A stretch of 64,000 nucleotides of DNA, taken from assembly GCA_958439195.1 (NCBI GenBank), contig OY288160.1, positions 186,001-250,000 on the forward strand, given 5' to 3'. Both the position numbers and the translations under genes were made by a program. A model generated the notes under the pieces. The model was not told the origin of the DNA. It searched no databases and saw only the letters and a program-made list of their open reading frames with translations. Positions 42,929 through 51,830 of this stretch are shown in pieces. The stretch comes from an uncultured Paracoccaceae bacterium. GTDB lineage: Bacteria > Pseudomonadota > Alphaproteobacteria > Rhodobacterales > Rhodobacteraceae. Positions within the stretch are counted from its first letter, which is position 1; every line of letters begins with the position of its first letter.

Positions 42929-43316
42929 GTATGAATTTCCTGGCTCCGGATACTGCCCAGACAACTGCACCTATCGTTGTGTTGCAACCGGCATCGACCG
43001 GCGACCATTTCCCAAAAGTAAGAAGCAGTTAGAACAATAAGCATCGTTCTTGAGGTAGGTGCCAGCATGTACCCTGCCGATCGAGCCCGGCGGCCGAGCC
43101 AGCGAAGAAAGCCGGGAGCCGTTAGAGTCGCGCGGACCTTCGCCATAGCCGTTACGCGGACGTTCGGCTGATCGGCTGCCCATTCGTGGCGACTATCGAG
43201 CTTGAAAGGGTGGTCACTCCATACTTGAGACACACTGTGGTCTAGTTTCGAGCGCTTTCTGTTTCCAAACTATGGACTCATTCTTCTGCACCAACTTCCG
43301 CGAGCTTTGTTCAAAT
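42929..43316. other. divergent intergenic region
   Basis: About 390 bp between the DUF2075 gene (minus) and the membrane-protein gene (plus). It contains no convincing gene and should hold both promoters. An in-frame ATG at 43272 could start the membrane protein instead of 43317. Confidence 0.45.
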
Positions 43317-44591
43317 ATGGAAATCGTAGCCGTTCTTGCATCCTTGGCATTCGTAGTGGCACTTGCAGCGGTTATCTACCCCTTCAGGCCATTCGGTAAG
43401 CGTCGCAACGCAATATTTACCGCTATCGGGAGCTTCCTCGCCGTCGGCATTGCAGCACCGCCTTCAGACTCCGAAAGTGCAGTGGCCGCGGTTTCTGTGC
43501 AAGAAAGCCAAGCACTAGTCGTTCCTAGCGACTCAAATGCTAAGTATTACGTTAGGGGGATCGTGAGGCGCAGCGATGGCTTGATCGAAATCGACACCCG
43601 CAGGGAAGGCCCGTCTGGAACGTCATTCGCCGTGCGTCTTGTGCAATGTGAACCTTTGCTGTCTGGGTATATTGCCGAGGCGGACACAGAAGCCGATCTT
43701 GTTCGGAATCCAGCGCCGGAACTTTCGGTATTAGTAGCCGACTCCATTTCCGATGTGATCGCCAAACATGCCTGCACGAATACGGACGCACCCATGTCCA
43801 CTATCGTGACAAAGCAACCGGTTGAAGCGACGGAAGACCAAGAAGCACAGAAACGTGCAAAGATGGAAGCTGATGTTCGCAGGGGAGTTGATGCGCTGCG
43901 CTGGTCGGACGCCCGCGTTCGATATCAGATGCTTTCGAATGCTGGCCTAGTCACGGATGAATTCAAGAACGAAATCGAATCTCAGATGATCGAATTAGTT
44001 AGACCGCTTCCAGCAAGTGAACGAGAGGCAAATCTTGAGGGTTATCAGTTTCTGGCTGCCGTTCGTCCAGAGAACTCAGACTATGCGGCAAAGATTGAAA
44101 GCTATGAGCAGGCTATCGCAGCTGAGCGGATGCAGGCCGTTTCTATACTTCGCAAAAAGGAAGATCGAATCGAAGGGATAACTTGGTATCAGCATCCAAA
44201 CCAACCGAAGTACCTCAACAGTCGTTCAACAGCATTCTTGTACATTGGAAGACAAGGCGACTTGGGCCGCCCTTGGCTTCGCCTCAAGGTGCAGTATACT
44301 TCTTCCGACTGGCTTTTTGTGGAGCGGGTGACTGCATGGCACGACGGAGTGAAGGAACCACTGATCTCCGGTAGTTTCGAGCGGGATAACAATAGCACGA
44401 TATGGGAGTGGATGGACGTCGCGCCTGATGAATATCAGGTTGAAGTTCTCAGATCCTTAGCGCACGCGGAAGATGCTATACTTCGCTTTGAAGGGGATCA
44501 ATACCATCGCGATGTAACGCTTTCTTCGAGCGACAAGAAGGCACTTCGTGACGTCCTAGTTGCCTTCGAAGTAATGAAGAGTGGTTCATGA
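43317..44591 (+). CDS. hypothetical membrane protein
   Basis: 424 residues from the ATG at 43317; the ATG at 43272 would add 15 residues. Two N-terminal hydrophobic segments (VAVLASLAFVVALAAVIYPF and FTAIGSFLAVGIAAPP) flank a basic loop. A long soluble part follows, with a helical, charged middle (residues 170-280) and a strand-rich C-terminal domain (SDWLFVERVTAWHDG ... STIWEWMDVAPDEYQ). I do not recognise the family. It overlaps the next small gene by 4 nt (ATGA). Codon use is AT-richer than in the chromosomal genes, consistent with recent acquisition. Confidence 0.55.
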   Translation: MEIVAVLASLAFVVALAAVIYPFRPFGKRRNAIFTAIGSFLAVGIAAPPSDSESAVAAVSVQESQALVVPSDSNAKYYVRGIVRRSDGLIEIDTRREGPSGTSFAVRLVQCEPLLSGYIAEADTEADLVRNPAPELSVLVADSISDVIAKHACTNTDAPMSTIVTKQPVEATEDQEAQKRAKMEADVRRGVDALRWSDARVRYQMLSNAGLVTDEFKNEIESQMIELVRPLPASEREANLEGYQFLAAVRPENSDYAAKIESYEQAIAAERMQAVSILRKKEDRIEGITWYQHPNQPKYLNSRSTAFLYIGRQGDLGRPWLRLKVQYTSSDWLFVERVTAWHDGVKEPLISGSFERDNNSTIWEWMDVAPDEYQVEVLRSLAHAEDAILRFEGDQYHRDVTLSSSDKKALRDVLVAFEVMKSGS

Positions 44592-44926
44592 TGAGAATCT
44601 GTTTTGTGATTGCCGTTTGCTTAGCTGCGACACAGCTTGCTGCCTCAGAAAATTGGTCAAAGCGCGAAATCTGTCGAGCGGCCACCAAAGTCTACTTCTT
44701 CCTTTCCGATCTTCCAAAGGATGCCGCAGACAAGAGTTTTTTTATGGGCTTTCTGAGTTCAACAGGAAACTACTACTTCTGTCGCCTGGATGGACTGAAG
44801 GCTGAGTTCATGTGGCGCGATGCTAGTGGCGAGGAGAAATCCAGTAGCGTGACTACATTCGAAGTCTCTGGCTCAGCACTGATGATCAAATCCGATCTTC
44901 AATCTGAGACCTTTCAGAGTGAGTAA
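44588..44926 (+). CDS. small secreted hypothetical protein
   Basis: 112 residues with a clear signal peptide (MMRICFVIAVCLAATQLAAS) and probable cleavage after AAS or ASE. The mature part (~90 residues) has three Cys counting the signal region outflow (EICRAAT, YFCRLDG) and is predicted to be exported. No family is recognised. It is translationally coupled to the upstream membrane-protein gene, so the two likely work together in the envelope. Alternative start: the second ATG. Confidence 0.6.
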   Translation: MMRICFVIAVCLAATQLAASENWSKREICRAATKVYFFLSDLPKDAADKSFFMGFLSSTGNYYFCRLDGLKAEFMWRDASGEEKSSSVTTFEVSGSALMIKSDLQSETFQSE

Positions 44927-45002
44927 GTATCTGGTTTTGGAACAGCATTTACCACAACAGTTGGGGGCTTTGCGTACAGCCCTCTATGCAGCACGCGCAT
45001 TA

Positions 45003-45018
45003 CATAAGGGCGCTTATG
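45003..45018. terminator. stem-loop between convergent genes
   Basis: A small hairpin CATAAG-GGCG-CTTATG in the 109-bp gap between the convergent secreted-protein and protease genes. The stem is short and there is no strong T run, so a terminator role is only possible. Confidence 0.35.
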
Positions 45019-45035
45019 CGCTGTACTTCTAAAAT

Positions 45036-45833
45036 CTAAAGAAGCCCGCTCTCACGTAAGTGCGCCATTATGGTGGAGAGCCGAATTCCCAGAATAACCT
45101 TTTCCTTAGAGTGAGCTTCAATAAGAACCGCAATCAGCTTTGGCGTAGCTGGTTCACTCAGTGTTCTGAGTGAAATTTCACCACAGTCCACTATAGCGCC
45201 GCCACTACAACCATTTAGAGCGACCATATTTACCCTGTTTCCGTTCTCGTCATGGCCATATTTCTTACTGTAGTCGACAAGCGTATGGTCTGCCGCCGAG
45301 GCAATGTTTGGCAACTGGGATGCAGGTCGTCCGGTGCTTGTATACGGAAAAATAACTGGTGTGATCGAGCTGCCCTTGTAGGTATTGACCTTATTTTTAG
45401 AGTTCGGAAAACCAAGACAAGTGTAAATCCGTCCCTCACTAGGAGTTTTCGAAAATTCAATCTCATCTTCATTAATGAATTTCGCGCCGGAGAGCTTCGA
45501 GGTTATCTTGTCGCTCAGCTTTGCAATTGCAAAATCGACGTGATCAGAATCTCTGTCCTTGTTTGGTGCTGCTGTAATAAGAGTATTAAGGTTCAGCGCA
45601 ATCATGCCGCCGTGTCCTATATACAACGTCGTTTCTTTGTTCCAGTCGATGACATGTGCTGCAGTCAGTAAGAAGCGACCCTCAGGCAAAGAAAGTAGAA
45701 GCGCTGAGCCGATGTGTTCAGGAGTGCCATCCTCTTTGGCGCCATAGATGGGTTTAACAGCTTCTCTGAATGTGCTTTTTGCAGTTTCAGTACAGCTGTT
45801 CAGCATTTCCGTAATTTGCGATTTTTGTATCAA
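45036..45833 (-). CDS. trypsin-like serine protease, no signal peptide
   Basis: 265 residues. The catalytic triad is readable: His in FLLTAAHVIDW, Asp in HVDFAIAKLSD and Ser in NGCSGGAIVD. It starts at TTG 45833 with GGGAAG a few bases upstream; the first ATG at 45806 has no good ribosome site and would cut the N-terminal helix. There is no signal peptide or membrane segment, so it should be cytoplasmic. Proteases of this type accompany several anti-phage systems as effectors. The neighbouring QxK protein lies 232 bp upstream on the same strand, so a link is possible but not shown. Confidence 0.75.
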   Translation of the reverse strand: MIQKSQITEMLNSCTETAKSTFREAVKPIYGAKEDGTPEHIGSALLLSLPEGRFLLTAAHVIDWNKETTLYIGHGGMIALNLNTLITAAPNKDRDSDHVDFAIAKLSDKITSKLSGAKFINEDEIEFSKTPSEGRIYTCLGFPNSKNKVNTYKGSSITPVIFPYTSTGRPASQLPNIASAADHTLVDYSKKYGHDENGNRVNMVALNGCSGGAIVDCGEISLRTLSEPATPKLIAVLIEAHSKEKVILGIRLSTIMAHLRESGLL

Positions 45834-46065
45834 GGTGAGCTTCCCGTACTTGGTGTGAGGTGTGCTTGGCGAACTGAGCCAGCCGTCTTTGATCTCTCAT
45901 CACGATCAAACCAAATCATAGCAGAACGCCAATCCAAATACCTATGGAAATAGGATTGCCGCACTAGACCGACAAACAGTGCTGGAAAGCGTGAATTCAA
46001 TTAGGAATTTCTTTACGTCTAGATTTATCATAATGGATTTTATGGGTTCAGTAACTTACGTCAAG

Positions 46066-47040
46066 TCAGCTCCAAGACGTCAAAAAGAGGGTCTGTATCC
46101 CCATTCCAAACGCTTCCATGGCAACGGCACCTGCGTAGGCATCTTCTTCCGTTCGTGCTCGCTCACGAAGTTGGGAATACCGATGTCCTCTCTCCTCTTT
46201 TGTAATAGTCCTTTTACCTTCGCCGACTTGTCCAAGGATTAGTCGTAGATCGTCGCCAAAGCGCTCAAGATCATATGAGGTGTTTGTGAGGAGAACCTCC
46301 CTACCATCTGTTAGATTGAAGGTCGTGGTGCCATCCCCGTTATCTATACTGGAGGAAAAAAAAAGCTCCTCGCGTCTCCGAATGGCAGACCGTTCTTCAA
46401 ACCCAGAATAGACCTGCTTCAATACTTCACCGAGGGAATTCTCTTGTCGTATAATGTTGTCATGAATTGATTTTTGAAGCTCTTCAATTTTTACTTCACG
46501 CAACTCCACTGGTTGAGAACAGACGTATGCCGAAAAGGCGTCATAAGCGACTCTGTGGATACCATCTGGTTCGCCCTTGGAGTCGAGTGCGTGCCTTATC
46601 CAGGATGGTTTCGAAAGTATCGAATTCTGCAAAACCTGTCCGTCTGAAAAATGATTGGAATACTCTCTCCATTCACTGAATCTTGGCGCAACATAGTAGA
46701 CCTCCGCCCCGTCCACCTCGGACTTCAGGAGCATTTCGAACTGCCCATCTGGCTCAGCAGTATCGACGTTAAATCTATGGAACGGGCGATCCAACCTTGG
46801 AGCTGGACCGCGCAGATCGCGACGCACAAAACGGCTAAGCACTTGCCCAAGCTTGAATTGCAGAAAGAGGGGTCTACCCGGTCTCTCGAACGCGACATCA
46901 AAACCAAGCGTCTTTTCGTGGATCAGACTGGGGAGAAACGGGGTTACCTTTATGCCGACAGATGACAAGAGATTTTCGACTTCCTTTGTCGCTCCATATC
47001 CATAGGAGAACTCAGACAGGCGCTCGCTTAAATTAATCAT
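46066..47040 (-). CDS. hypothetical protein with PD-(D/E)XK-like (QxK) motif
   Basis: 324 residues, family unknown. The N-terminal region has KTLGFDVAFERPGRPLFLQF followed by KLGQ: Asp48 and Gln61-x-Lys63, the D...QxK variant of PD-(D/E)XK nucleases. The middle (HRFNVDTAEPDGQFEMLLKS ... VYYVAPRFSEWREY) continues an alpha/beta fold. The C-terminal ~100 residues are charged helices. It lies 130 bp downstream of the PLD-helicase on the same strand and could be its nuclease or adaptor partner; that is inference. The gene is AT-rich. Confidence 0.6.
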   Translation of the reverse strand: MINLSERLSEFSYGYGATKEVENLLSSVGIKVTPFLPSLIHEKTLGFDVAFERPGRPLFLQFKLGQVLSRFVRRDLRGPAPRLDRPFHRFNVDTAEPDGQFEMLLKSEVDGAEVYYVAPRFSEWREYSNHFSDGQVLQNSILSKPSWIRHALDSKGEPDGIHRVAYDAFSAYVCSQPVELREVKIEELQKSIHDNIIRQENSLGEVLKQVYSGFEERSAIRRREELFFSSSIDNGDGTTTFNLTDGREVLLTNTSYDLERFGDDLRLILGQVGEGKRTITKEERGHRYSQLRERARTEEDAYAGAVAMEAFGMGIQTLFLTSWS

Positions 47041-47170
47041 TTCTAAACTCTATGATCTCAAGAGGGTCATGTGACTAAGTTCAAACCTATTATGCTTTAC
47101 TTTTCATTGCAGATGATGAGGCACGTTTCCAAACACTTCAACATATTTGAACATGGAGAAAACGCGTCGA

Positions 47171-50100
47171 TCAGTGTTCGCCAGCTCCACCGGAGAAGAA
47201 CACGACCGAAACCCGACGCCCAATCTCCGGCACATGATCCCGCGACAAGAGCTCGGCATCCGCGATGACCTGGCCCATCAGGTCGTGAATTTGCTCTGAT
47301 CGAGCGCGGTCGTCTTCGAGCTTTTGCAAGATGGCCTGGATGGCGATGTAGCCCTTTGGAAGGTCTTCATAAGCAAAGCTATCCCGTACCTCCTGCTTGG
47401 CCTGCTCCCAGAAGGGATCGAGTAACCTGCTCCATGCTTCGCAGATCATTTCAACGGCGGGTAGAGACAGGTACCCGAACATCTGTTGGTCGTCCTGCGC
47501 ATTGCCTGCCCGTCGACTGACAAACTCAGCGCAGGCCTTCAATAGGCTTTCGACGCGTGCGGGACGCAGGTCCCACTCAGTCAATTGGCCAAGCTGAGCG
47601 GAGACAGTTTCAAGTGCCGTAGCGAGTTCCCCATCGGTCATCCTGCTGTTGGCCATGCCAAGGCGAAGGGTCCGGTCGTACGCAGCTTCAAGCACATTTG
47701 CACATGTCAGCTGGCTTCGCTCCACGACAAGGCCTTCCCCAGTAGGGCGTAGCATCAATAAGCGAGGAGGGAAGAAACTGGTGGGCTTTTCGACACCCTT
47801 AATATGCAGAGCCGTGAACCGCTCTCTGGACGACAGCAGGGCCAGCTCGGCGCCCCAAGTTCCATCTATCCTTGCCTTTCGGATGAGGTCGTATCGGTCC
47901 GGCGAAATTCGTTGCCTCGTTCGTGCCAAGACATCGTGAACGTTGTTGTCCCGCAAGCGCCTGGTCGACGCAAGGTACCGCGTGACGCTTTCCAGGATCA
48001 CTTCGGTGTCGTCTGAGCCATCCTCCTGAACTGCGTCAATCAGTTCTTCGCCCGCGAGTGTTCGGTAGTTCTCGATGCGGTTTGCTACCTTTTCATCAGA
48101 CGCAAACTGGCCGACAGGCACATCGACCAGATGGTAGTTCACAATCCCGAACTGGCTGTCGATGCGGTCAATGCGGCCCAAGCCTTGGATGAGCTCCTTC
48201 AGGTTAGAAGTCACCCCAAGCAGAAGCAACGTGTCTGCGGACTGGAGATTGATGCCTTCTGCCATCTTGTATGTCAGGAACACCGATGCCGGGCCATCGG
48301 GCGCGTTCCTGCCGCCAGGTCGGAAGTAGGACTCGACGCTCTTGCCGTCCTTAATCCGCCGGAAACCATCCGGCCCGCCGCCGAAGATAGCCTTGACCGC
48401 TCTATCGTCGCCCTTCGTCTGAGTTCCGACGACGAAGTTGGTATGTTGACCACGCCGAGAAAGCGCCTCAGCGAAGATCTCAAGCGTATCCGTGCGTTCC
48501 GCAAGAAAGACCACGCGGTCCTTCGCCTGCTGGATGCGGAGGCAGGCATCGTAGCGTTTTTCGTCTAGGTCTCGGAGTGGTTGGGAGTTCAGCTTTCGCG
48601 CTAGGGCTTCACATTTCTCGGCTACGGCCACTAAGTCCAAACCGAGCATCGCAAACATGTCGGCCTGATCAGGGTGGGGCGCTTTGCGACCGCGTTTTGA
48701 GCCTTGCTCAAACTCGCGCAGCCATTTTCCGATCACGCCATGGGACATTTCCCAGGCTGCCTGTGCCGAGCTTACCCTTAGAATGTTCAGCAGGTTTCTG
48801 ATGTGCAGCTGATCTTGTGTGCTTTGCTGGGTCTTGACGTGGCCGAAGCGGCTTTTCTCGACGGCCGTGACCTTTCCACCCGGCGCGAGTTCATTGCAGA
48901 GCGCCAGAATCTCATCGAGCCGAGCCTTCTGCGGCTTCGTGAGTTCCAGCGTTCTTGAACGACCGTGGTTCGCAAGCTTTGGGTAGCTGTGCTGGGTCCG
49001 ATCCTCGCTCTCGCCGATGCACCGCCGCTGTCGTCGGGTCAGGAAAGGCGACAGCAATCCTGAAAGTTCGGTGCGAGCCTGGCGAGACAGTGCTGTGTCT
49101 GGTTCCGCGAGTACCGCAAGTGGCGCCTTGTGGTCGTAGATATCGGGTGACCGCTTCATTTCGCGGTCGAAGAGTTCACCCATGGCCTGGATGTAATCTG
49201 GCGTCATGAAGATCGACGCACGTTTCTCCTGCATGTGGGCAAGCCAGTCGACGTCCCGATTGCCGAGGAGGGTCGCGGACAGACAGACATTCCAACTGGG
49301 AGGTGCAAGCTCGATGGCGGCTGCCATCTGTGAGGCATGTTCGAAGCCCGGTGTGACCGTGTGGCTTTCGTCGATGATCAGTACACCGTACTGATCCAGC
49401 CGGAGGCCAGCTGTCTTGTCGTCACCGGCCCCGCGCAGGTGGTTCTTTGCGAGACTGGTGTTCGCGATCGCAACCAAAGAGTTCGTGGAGTGCTTTTCCC
49501 AGCTGCGAATGACCTTGGGTGGCGCAACAACTGCCGCGTTCTTGCGGGCGACGCCGTGAATCGGCGACCTCGGGACTACGCGCGAAAAGGTCTCGGAGAG
49601 CGCTTCGGCAAGGTGGCAGCCGATCTCTGTCTTCCCAGAACCCGTGGGGGCTTCGACAAAGGCGATGCCGTGATCGTAGGTGATGGAGCACGCTTCGTAG
49701 ACCAGTTCCTGTTGATACTCGTACAGCGTGTGACCGGTGATGTCGTGGCGACTTCCCGTCAGCCAAGGCCCAAAGCCTTTCTGTTCGGCAATCATGCGCG
49801 CCACAGCATCTTCGGCTGTCGTAGGCTTGATGAGCCTGTTCAGTATCTCCAGCGCTTCGGCGGTCCAGTCGGTCGAAACCTCCCAGATTTGTTCGGCCGC
49901 GCGGCGCCGCTCTTCCTGTAGCTCATGCGAGCCAACATCCAGGCCGTCGGCATATTCAATGTTGCTGTAGAGGCCAGATCGGGAGAAGTTCGCTGAACCC
50001 GCCACCGCGCCGACGCGGGAGCTAACGATTTTCGAGTGCATCCGGCGATCTCCAGAGATCCCCAGGCGGGACTGCGCCAGTATAGGGTCAAAGACGCGGA

Positions 50101-50539
50101 GCTCGATCTTTCGCATCTCGATGGCGCGCTTCGCCAGCACTGCCAAGAGGTCGTCGTCGTCTTCGACCTGCAGTCCCGACTTCTCGAGCCAGTAGAGTTT
50201 CATCTCCTCGGTGACGGGGCGCGGCTTGGTTAGGCGACGAGAGTTTCCTGTATCGATGCCGAAGGAAATTCGAATGTGAACCTCTGGGTTCGCGTCGGGG
50301 TCCCGTAGCTCTTTGACCTCCCGCATCAGCACCGCCAACGACGACAAGAAGTCTTGATAGCCCGTCACGATCAGGCAGTCGCCCGAGGAGATGTGCGGCC
50401 TGTAGAGCTCAATGACCGGACGATCGATGTTCGTTCCGACCTTTGGCTTTTCAGCGAGGTCAGCCTCAGCCAACGGCGTGGCTTCAGTTCGGCGAGTGCT
50501 CTGCGGCTTCGAACGGAGCCAATTCGGAAGCGAAAACAA
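47171..50539 (-). CDS. PLD-domain SF2 helicase (probable defence protein)
   Basis: 1122 residues starting at TTG 50539; a stop lies just upstream and no in-frame ATG occurs before residue 72. The N-terminal phospholipase D-like domain (about 40-235) has one HxK motif, RRMHSKIVSS (His168, Lys170), followed by GAVAGSANFSRSGL. A second HKD motif is not seen, so it would act as a dimer. A DEAH-type SF2/SNF2-like motor follows: Walker A VEAPTGSGKTEIG (295-307), motif II LIIDESHTV (388-396), motif III CLSATLLGNRD and motif V/VI TYKMAEGINLQSAD ... IQGLGRIDRI. The C-terminal ~350 residues are helical. Phage or plasmid DNA/RNA processing is a likely role by analogy with PLD-helicase defence proteins such as DISARM- and Mokosh-related ones; the domain order differs from those. 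Confidence 0.82.
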   Translation of the reverse strand: MFSLPNWLRSKPQSTRRTEATPLAEADLAEKPKVGTNIDRPVIELYRPHISSGDCLIVTGYQDFLSSLAVLMREVKELRDPDANPEVHIRISFGIDTGNSRRLTKPRPVTEEMKLYWLEKSGLQVEDDDDLLAVLAKRAIEMRKIELRVFDPILAQSRLGISGDRRMHSKIVSSRVGAVAGSANFSRSGLYSNIEYADGLDVGSHELQEERRRAAEQIWEVSTDWTAEALEILNRLIKPTTAEDAVARMIAEQKGFGPWLTGSRHDITGHTLYEYQQELVYEACSITYDHGIAFVEAPTGSGKTEIGCHLAEALSETFSRVVPRSPIHGVARKNAAVVAPPKVIRSWEKHSTNSLVAIANTSLAKNHLRGAGDDKTAGLRLDQYGVLIIDESHTVTPGFEHASQMAAAIELAPPSWNVCLSATLLGNRDVDWLAHMQEKRASIFMTPDYIQAMGELFDREMKRSPDIYDHKAPLAVLAEPDTALSRQARTELSGLLSPFLTRRQRRCIGESEDRTQHSYPKLANHGRSRTLELTKPQKARLDEILALCNELAPGGKVTAVEKSRFGHVKTQQSTQDQLHIRNLLNILRVSSAQAAWEMSHGVIGKWLREFEQGSKRGRKAPHPDQADMFAMLGLDLVAVAEKCEALARKLNSQPLRDLDEKRYDACLRIQQAKDRVVFLAERTDTLEIFAEALSRRGQHTNFVVGTQTKGDDRAVKAIFGGGPDGFRRIKDGKSVESYFRPGGRNAPDGPASVFLTYKMAEGINLQSADTLLLLGVTSNLKELIQGLGRIDRIDSQFGIVNYHLVDVPVGQFASDEKVANRIENYRTLAGEELIDAVQEDGSDDTEVILESVTRYLASTRRLRDNNVHDVLARTRQRISPDRYDLIRKARIDGTWGAELALLSSRERFTALHIKGVEKPTSFFPPRLLMLRPTGEGLVVERSQLTCANVLEAAYDRTLRLGMANSRMTDGELATALETVSAQLGQLTEWDLRPARVESLLKACAEFVSRRAGNAQDDQQMFGYLSLPAVEMICEAWSRLLDPFWEQAKQEVRDSFAYEDLPKGYIAIQAILQKLEDDRARSEQIHDLMGQVIADAELLSRDHVPEIGRRVSVVFFSGGAGEH

Positions 50540-50668
50540 TGGCTAATACCGTGCTTGGAATTCTGTCGAGTATGCTGGCGGATCGTCCCTCTGGGCAACG
50601 ACTCTTTTTCATCAGCATCGTGCCTAAACTAAGGCTGCATTGGTCTCTCCCGAGGGCGCAAAATAGCT

Positions 50669-51086
50669 CCAGACAGGGGGTGGACCGGGAGCGGGCCTGC
50701 GCCTGGTCGCTGCAGTAGCCGTGCTTGGGGTGGGGTGGCCCTGGGTTTGACCTGTTTGCAGGGTTTGCCAGCGCTGCTGCTTGCCTATTAGCGGGGCAGG
50801 GCGGGCCCACAACTTGCCTGGCCACCAAGCCGTGCGCGGGCTGCCAGATGTCTGGTGCTTGCTCAAGGTGGCGGTCCCTACTAGTAGGGGATTAGTAGGG
50901 TTTGTTCCTCTAAGGTTCTCTAGTGCCGTCTGACGTGGTCCAAAGGCGAGACTGAAAACTTTTCTTTTCAAGCAAGGTGTTAGCGTGCTCTAGGAAGCGT
51001 GCGCTAGCGCCGTCCAACGACGCTTGCGCAAAATTCGTAATGATGGGGTCGGGGGTTCGAGTCCCTTCAGCGGCACCATCCTTCTC
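50669..51086. repeat. conserved right-end segment, island 2 copy
   Basis: 418 bp matching 31071-31488. It includes the palindrome CCCTACTAGTAGGG (50876-50889), CGTCCAACG (51011) and the att repeat. The 129 bp between the PLD-helicase start and this segment hold no gene. Confidence 0.9.
51033..51086 (+). repeat. att site, right (attR of island 2)
   Basis: Third exact copy of the 54-bp att repeat, again with a tRNA-Thr 3' half but no 5' half. It is followed by AGTTTCACCACAACG, which is the original chromosome sequence right of the tRNA. Confidence 0.93.
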
Positions 51087-51308
51087 AGTTTCACCACAAC
51101 GCTTCGGTTTTGTCGTCGGCTAGGGCGTGTTGCGAGGTGGGTGAAGGCGGATTTATACCCCGCGGACTTACGCGGGACGTGTTCCGAATGACCTTTGGAA
51201 TGTCTGTAGCCTTTCGAAAATCTAAAAATCCTTGCGAAGATGGCTGCTTTGTCGTCGGCGGCGCAGGCGTTTTTGTGCCTTGCCGGGCGAGTTGGTTTGC
51301 GTGACGCG

Positions 51309-51722
51309 TCAAAAGGATCTTGCCGGATAAAGGCACTCTGCCAGCGTCGTTCTGTTGAGGTCGTTGTGGAAAGCCTGCGCGGCACGGGTGAGCCGTGCCC
51401 TTAATCGGCAGTCTGGCATCATTGTGCATTGGCTTTCGCCCGGGGCGAAGCATTCCACCAGCGCCTGGTCTGCCTCGAGCCGGGCCACGACATCACCCAG
51501 TCGGATATCGGATGCGGGACGTGCCAGCCGGGCGCCGCCTGCACCACCACGCCGGGTTTCAAGATAGCCTGCCCCTGCAAGGGCCGAGATGACCTTGGCC
51601 AGGTGGTTGCGCGACACGCGGAATTCGTCGGCCAGTTCGGCGGTGGTGAAGGCGCGGTCGGGTTCACCCGCAAGGCGCATTAGCACGCGCAGGCCGAAAT
51701 CGGTGAAAGAGGTGAGGCGCAA
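51309..51722 (-). CDS. nsrR: Rrf2-family transcriptional regulator, NsrR-like
   Basis: 137 residues. The N-terminal winged HTH (MRLTSFTDFGLRVLMRLAGE, FTTAELADEFRVSRNHLAKV) is typical of Rrf2 regulators. Three cysteines, Cys91, Cys99 and Cys105 in ECFAPGESQCTMMPDCRL, should hold the NO-sensitive Fe-S cluster of NsrR-type repressors. It is divergent from the hemerythrin/nnrS genes, which it probably controls. The spacing between the first two Cys is a little wider than in the classic NsrR pattern, so the name is by similarity and context. Confidence 0.82.
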   Translation of the reverse strand: MRLTSFTDFGLRVLMRLAGEPDRAFTTAELADEFRVSRNHLAKVISALAGAGYLETRRGGAGGARLARPASDIRLGDVVARLEADQALVECFAPGESQCTMMPDCRLRARLTRAAQAFHNDLNRTTLAECLYPARSF

Positions 51723-51769
51723 GGTCGCGTTTCCTGATTTGGTATTTGCAATGCGTATTACAGGGGCGT

Positions 51770-51792
51770 AATTGGTAAATCAAATGCCAATT
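51770..51792. promoter_or_regulatory. inverted repeat in the nsrR-hemerythrin promoter region
   Basis: AATTGGTA (51770-51777) and TGCCAATT (51785-51792) form a 7-of-8 inverted repeat 39 bp before the hemerythrin start. The nearby TTTGGTATTTGCAATGCG (51739-51756) also looks operator-like. Either could be the regulator's site; neither is proven. Confidence 0.4.
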
Positions 51793-51830
51793 CGTTGAGT
51801 CGGGGCTTTCTGCCCCCCGAAGGTTCCACC

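Larger units (their letters stand above)
31435..51032. mobile_element. genomic island 2 at tRNA-Thr (19.6 kb)
   Basis: Bounded by the att repeats at 31435 and 51033. It shares with island 1 the integrase, the EVE-HNH core, an AlpA-plus-primase unit in the same orientation and the 418-bp right end. The cargo on both flanks is different: a PD-(D/E)XK-like protein and an IS5 element on the left; an SNase-like protein, a DUF2075 nuclease-helicase, a membrane/secreted pair, a protease, a QxK protein and a PLD-helicase on the right. The 43-47 kb part is clearly AT-richer than the chromosome. Each island appears to have integrated at the same target, one beside the other. Confidence 0.9.

Noticed and set aside
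8701..51032. CRISPR array or prophage structural genes
   Set aside because: No regularly spaced short repeats and no capsid, portal, terminase or tail genes were seen; the repeats found are island cores, ends and att sites.
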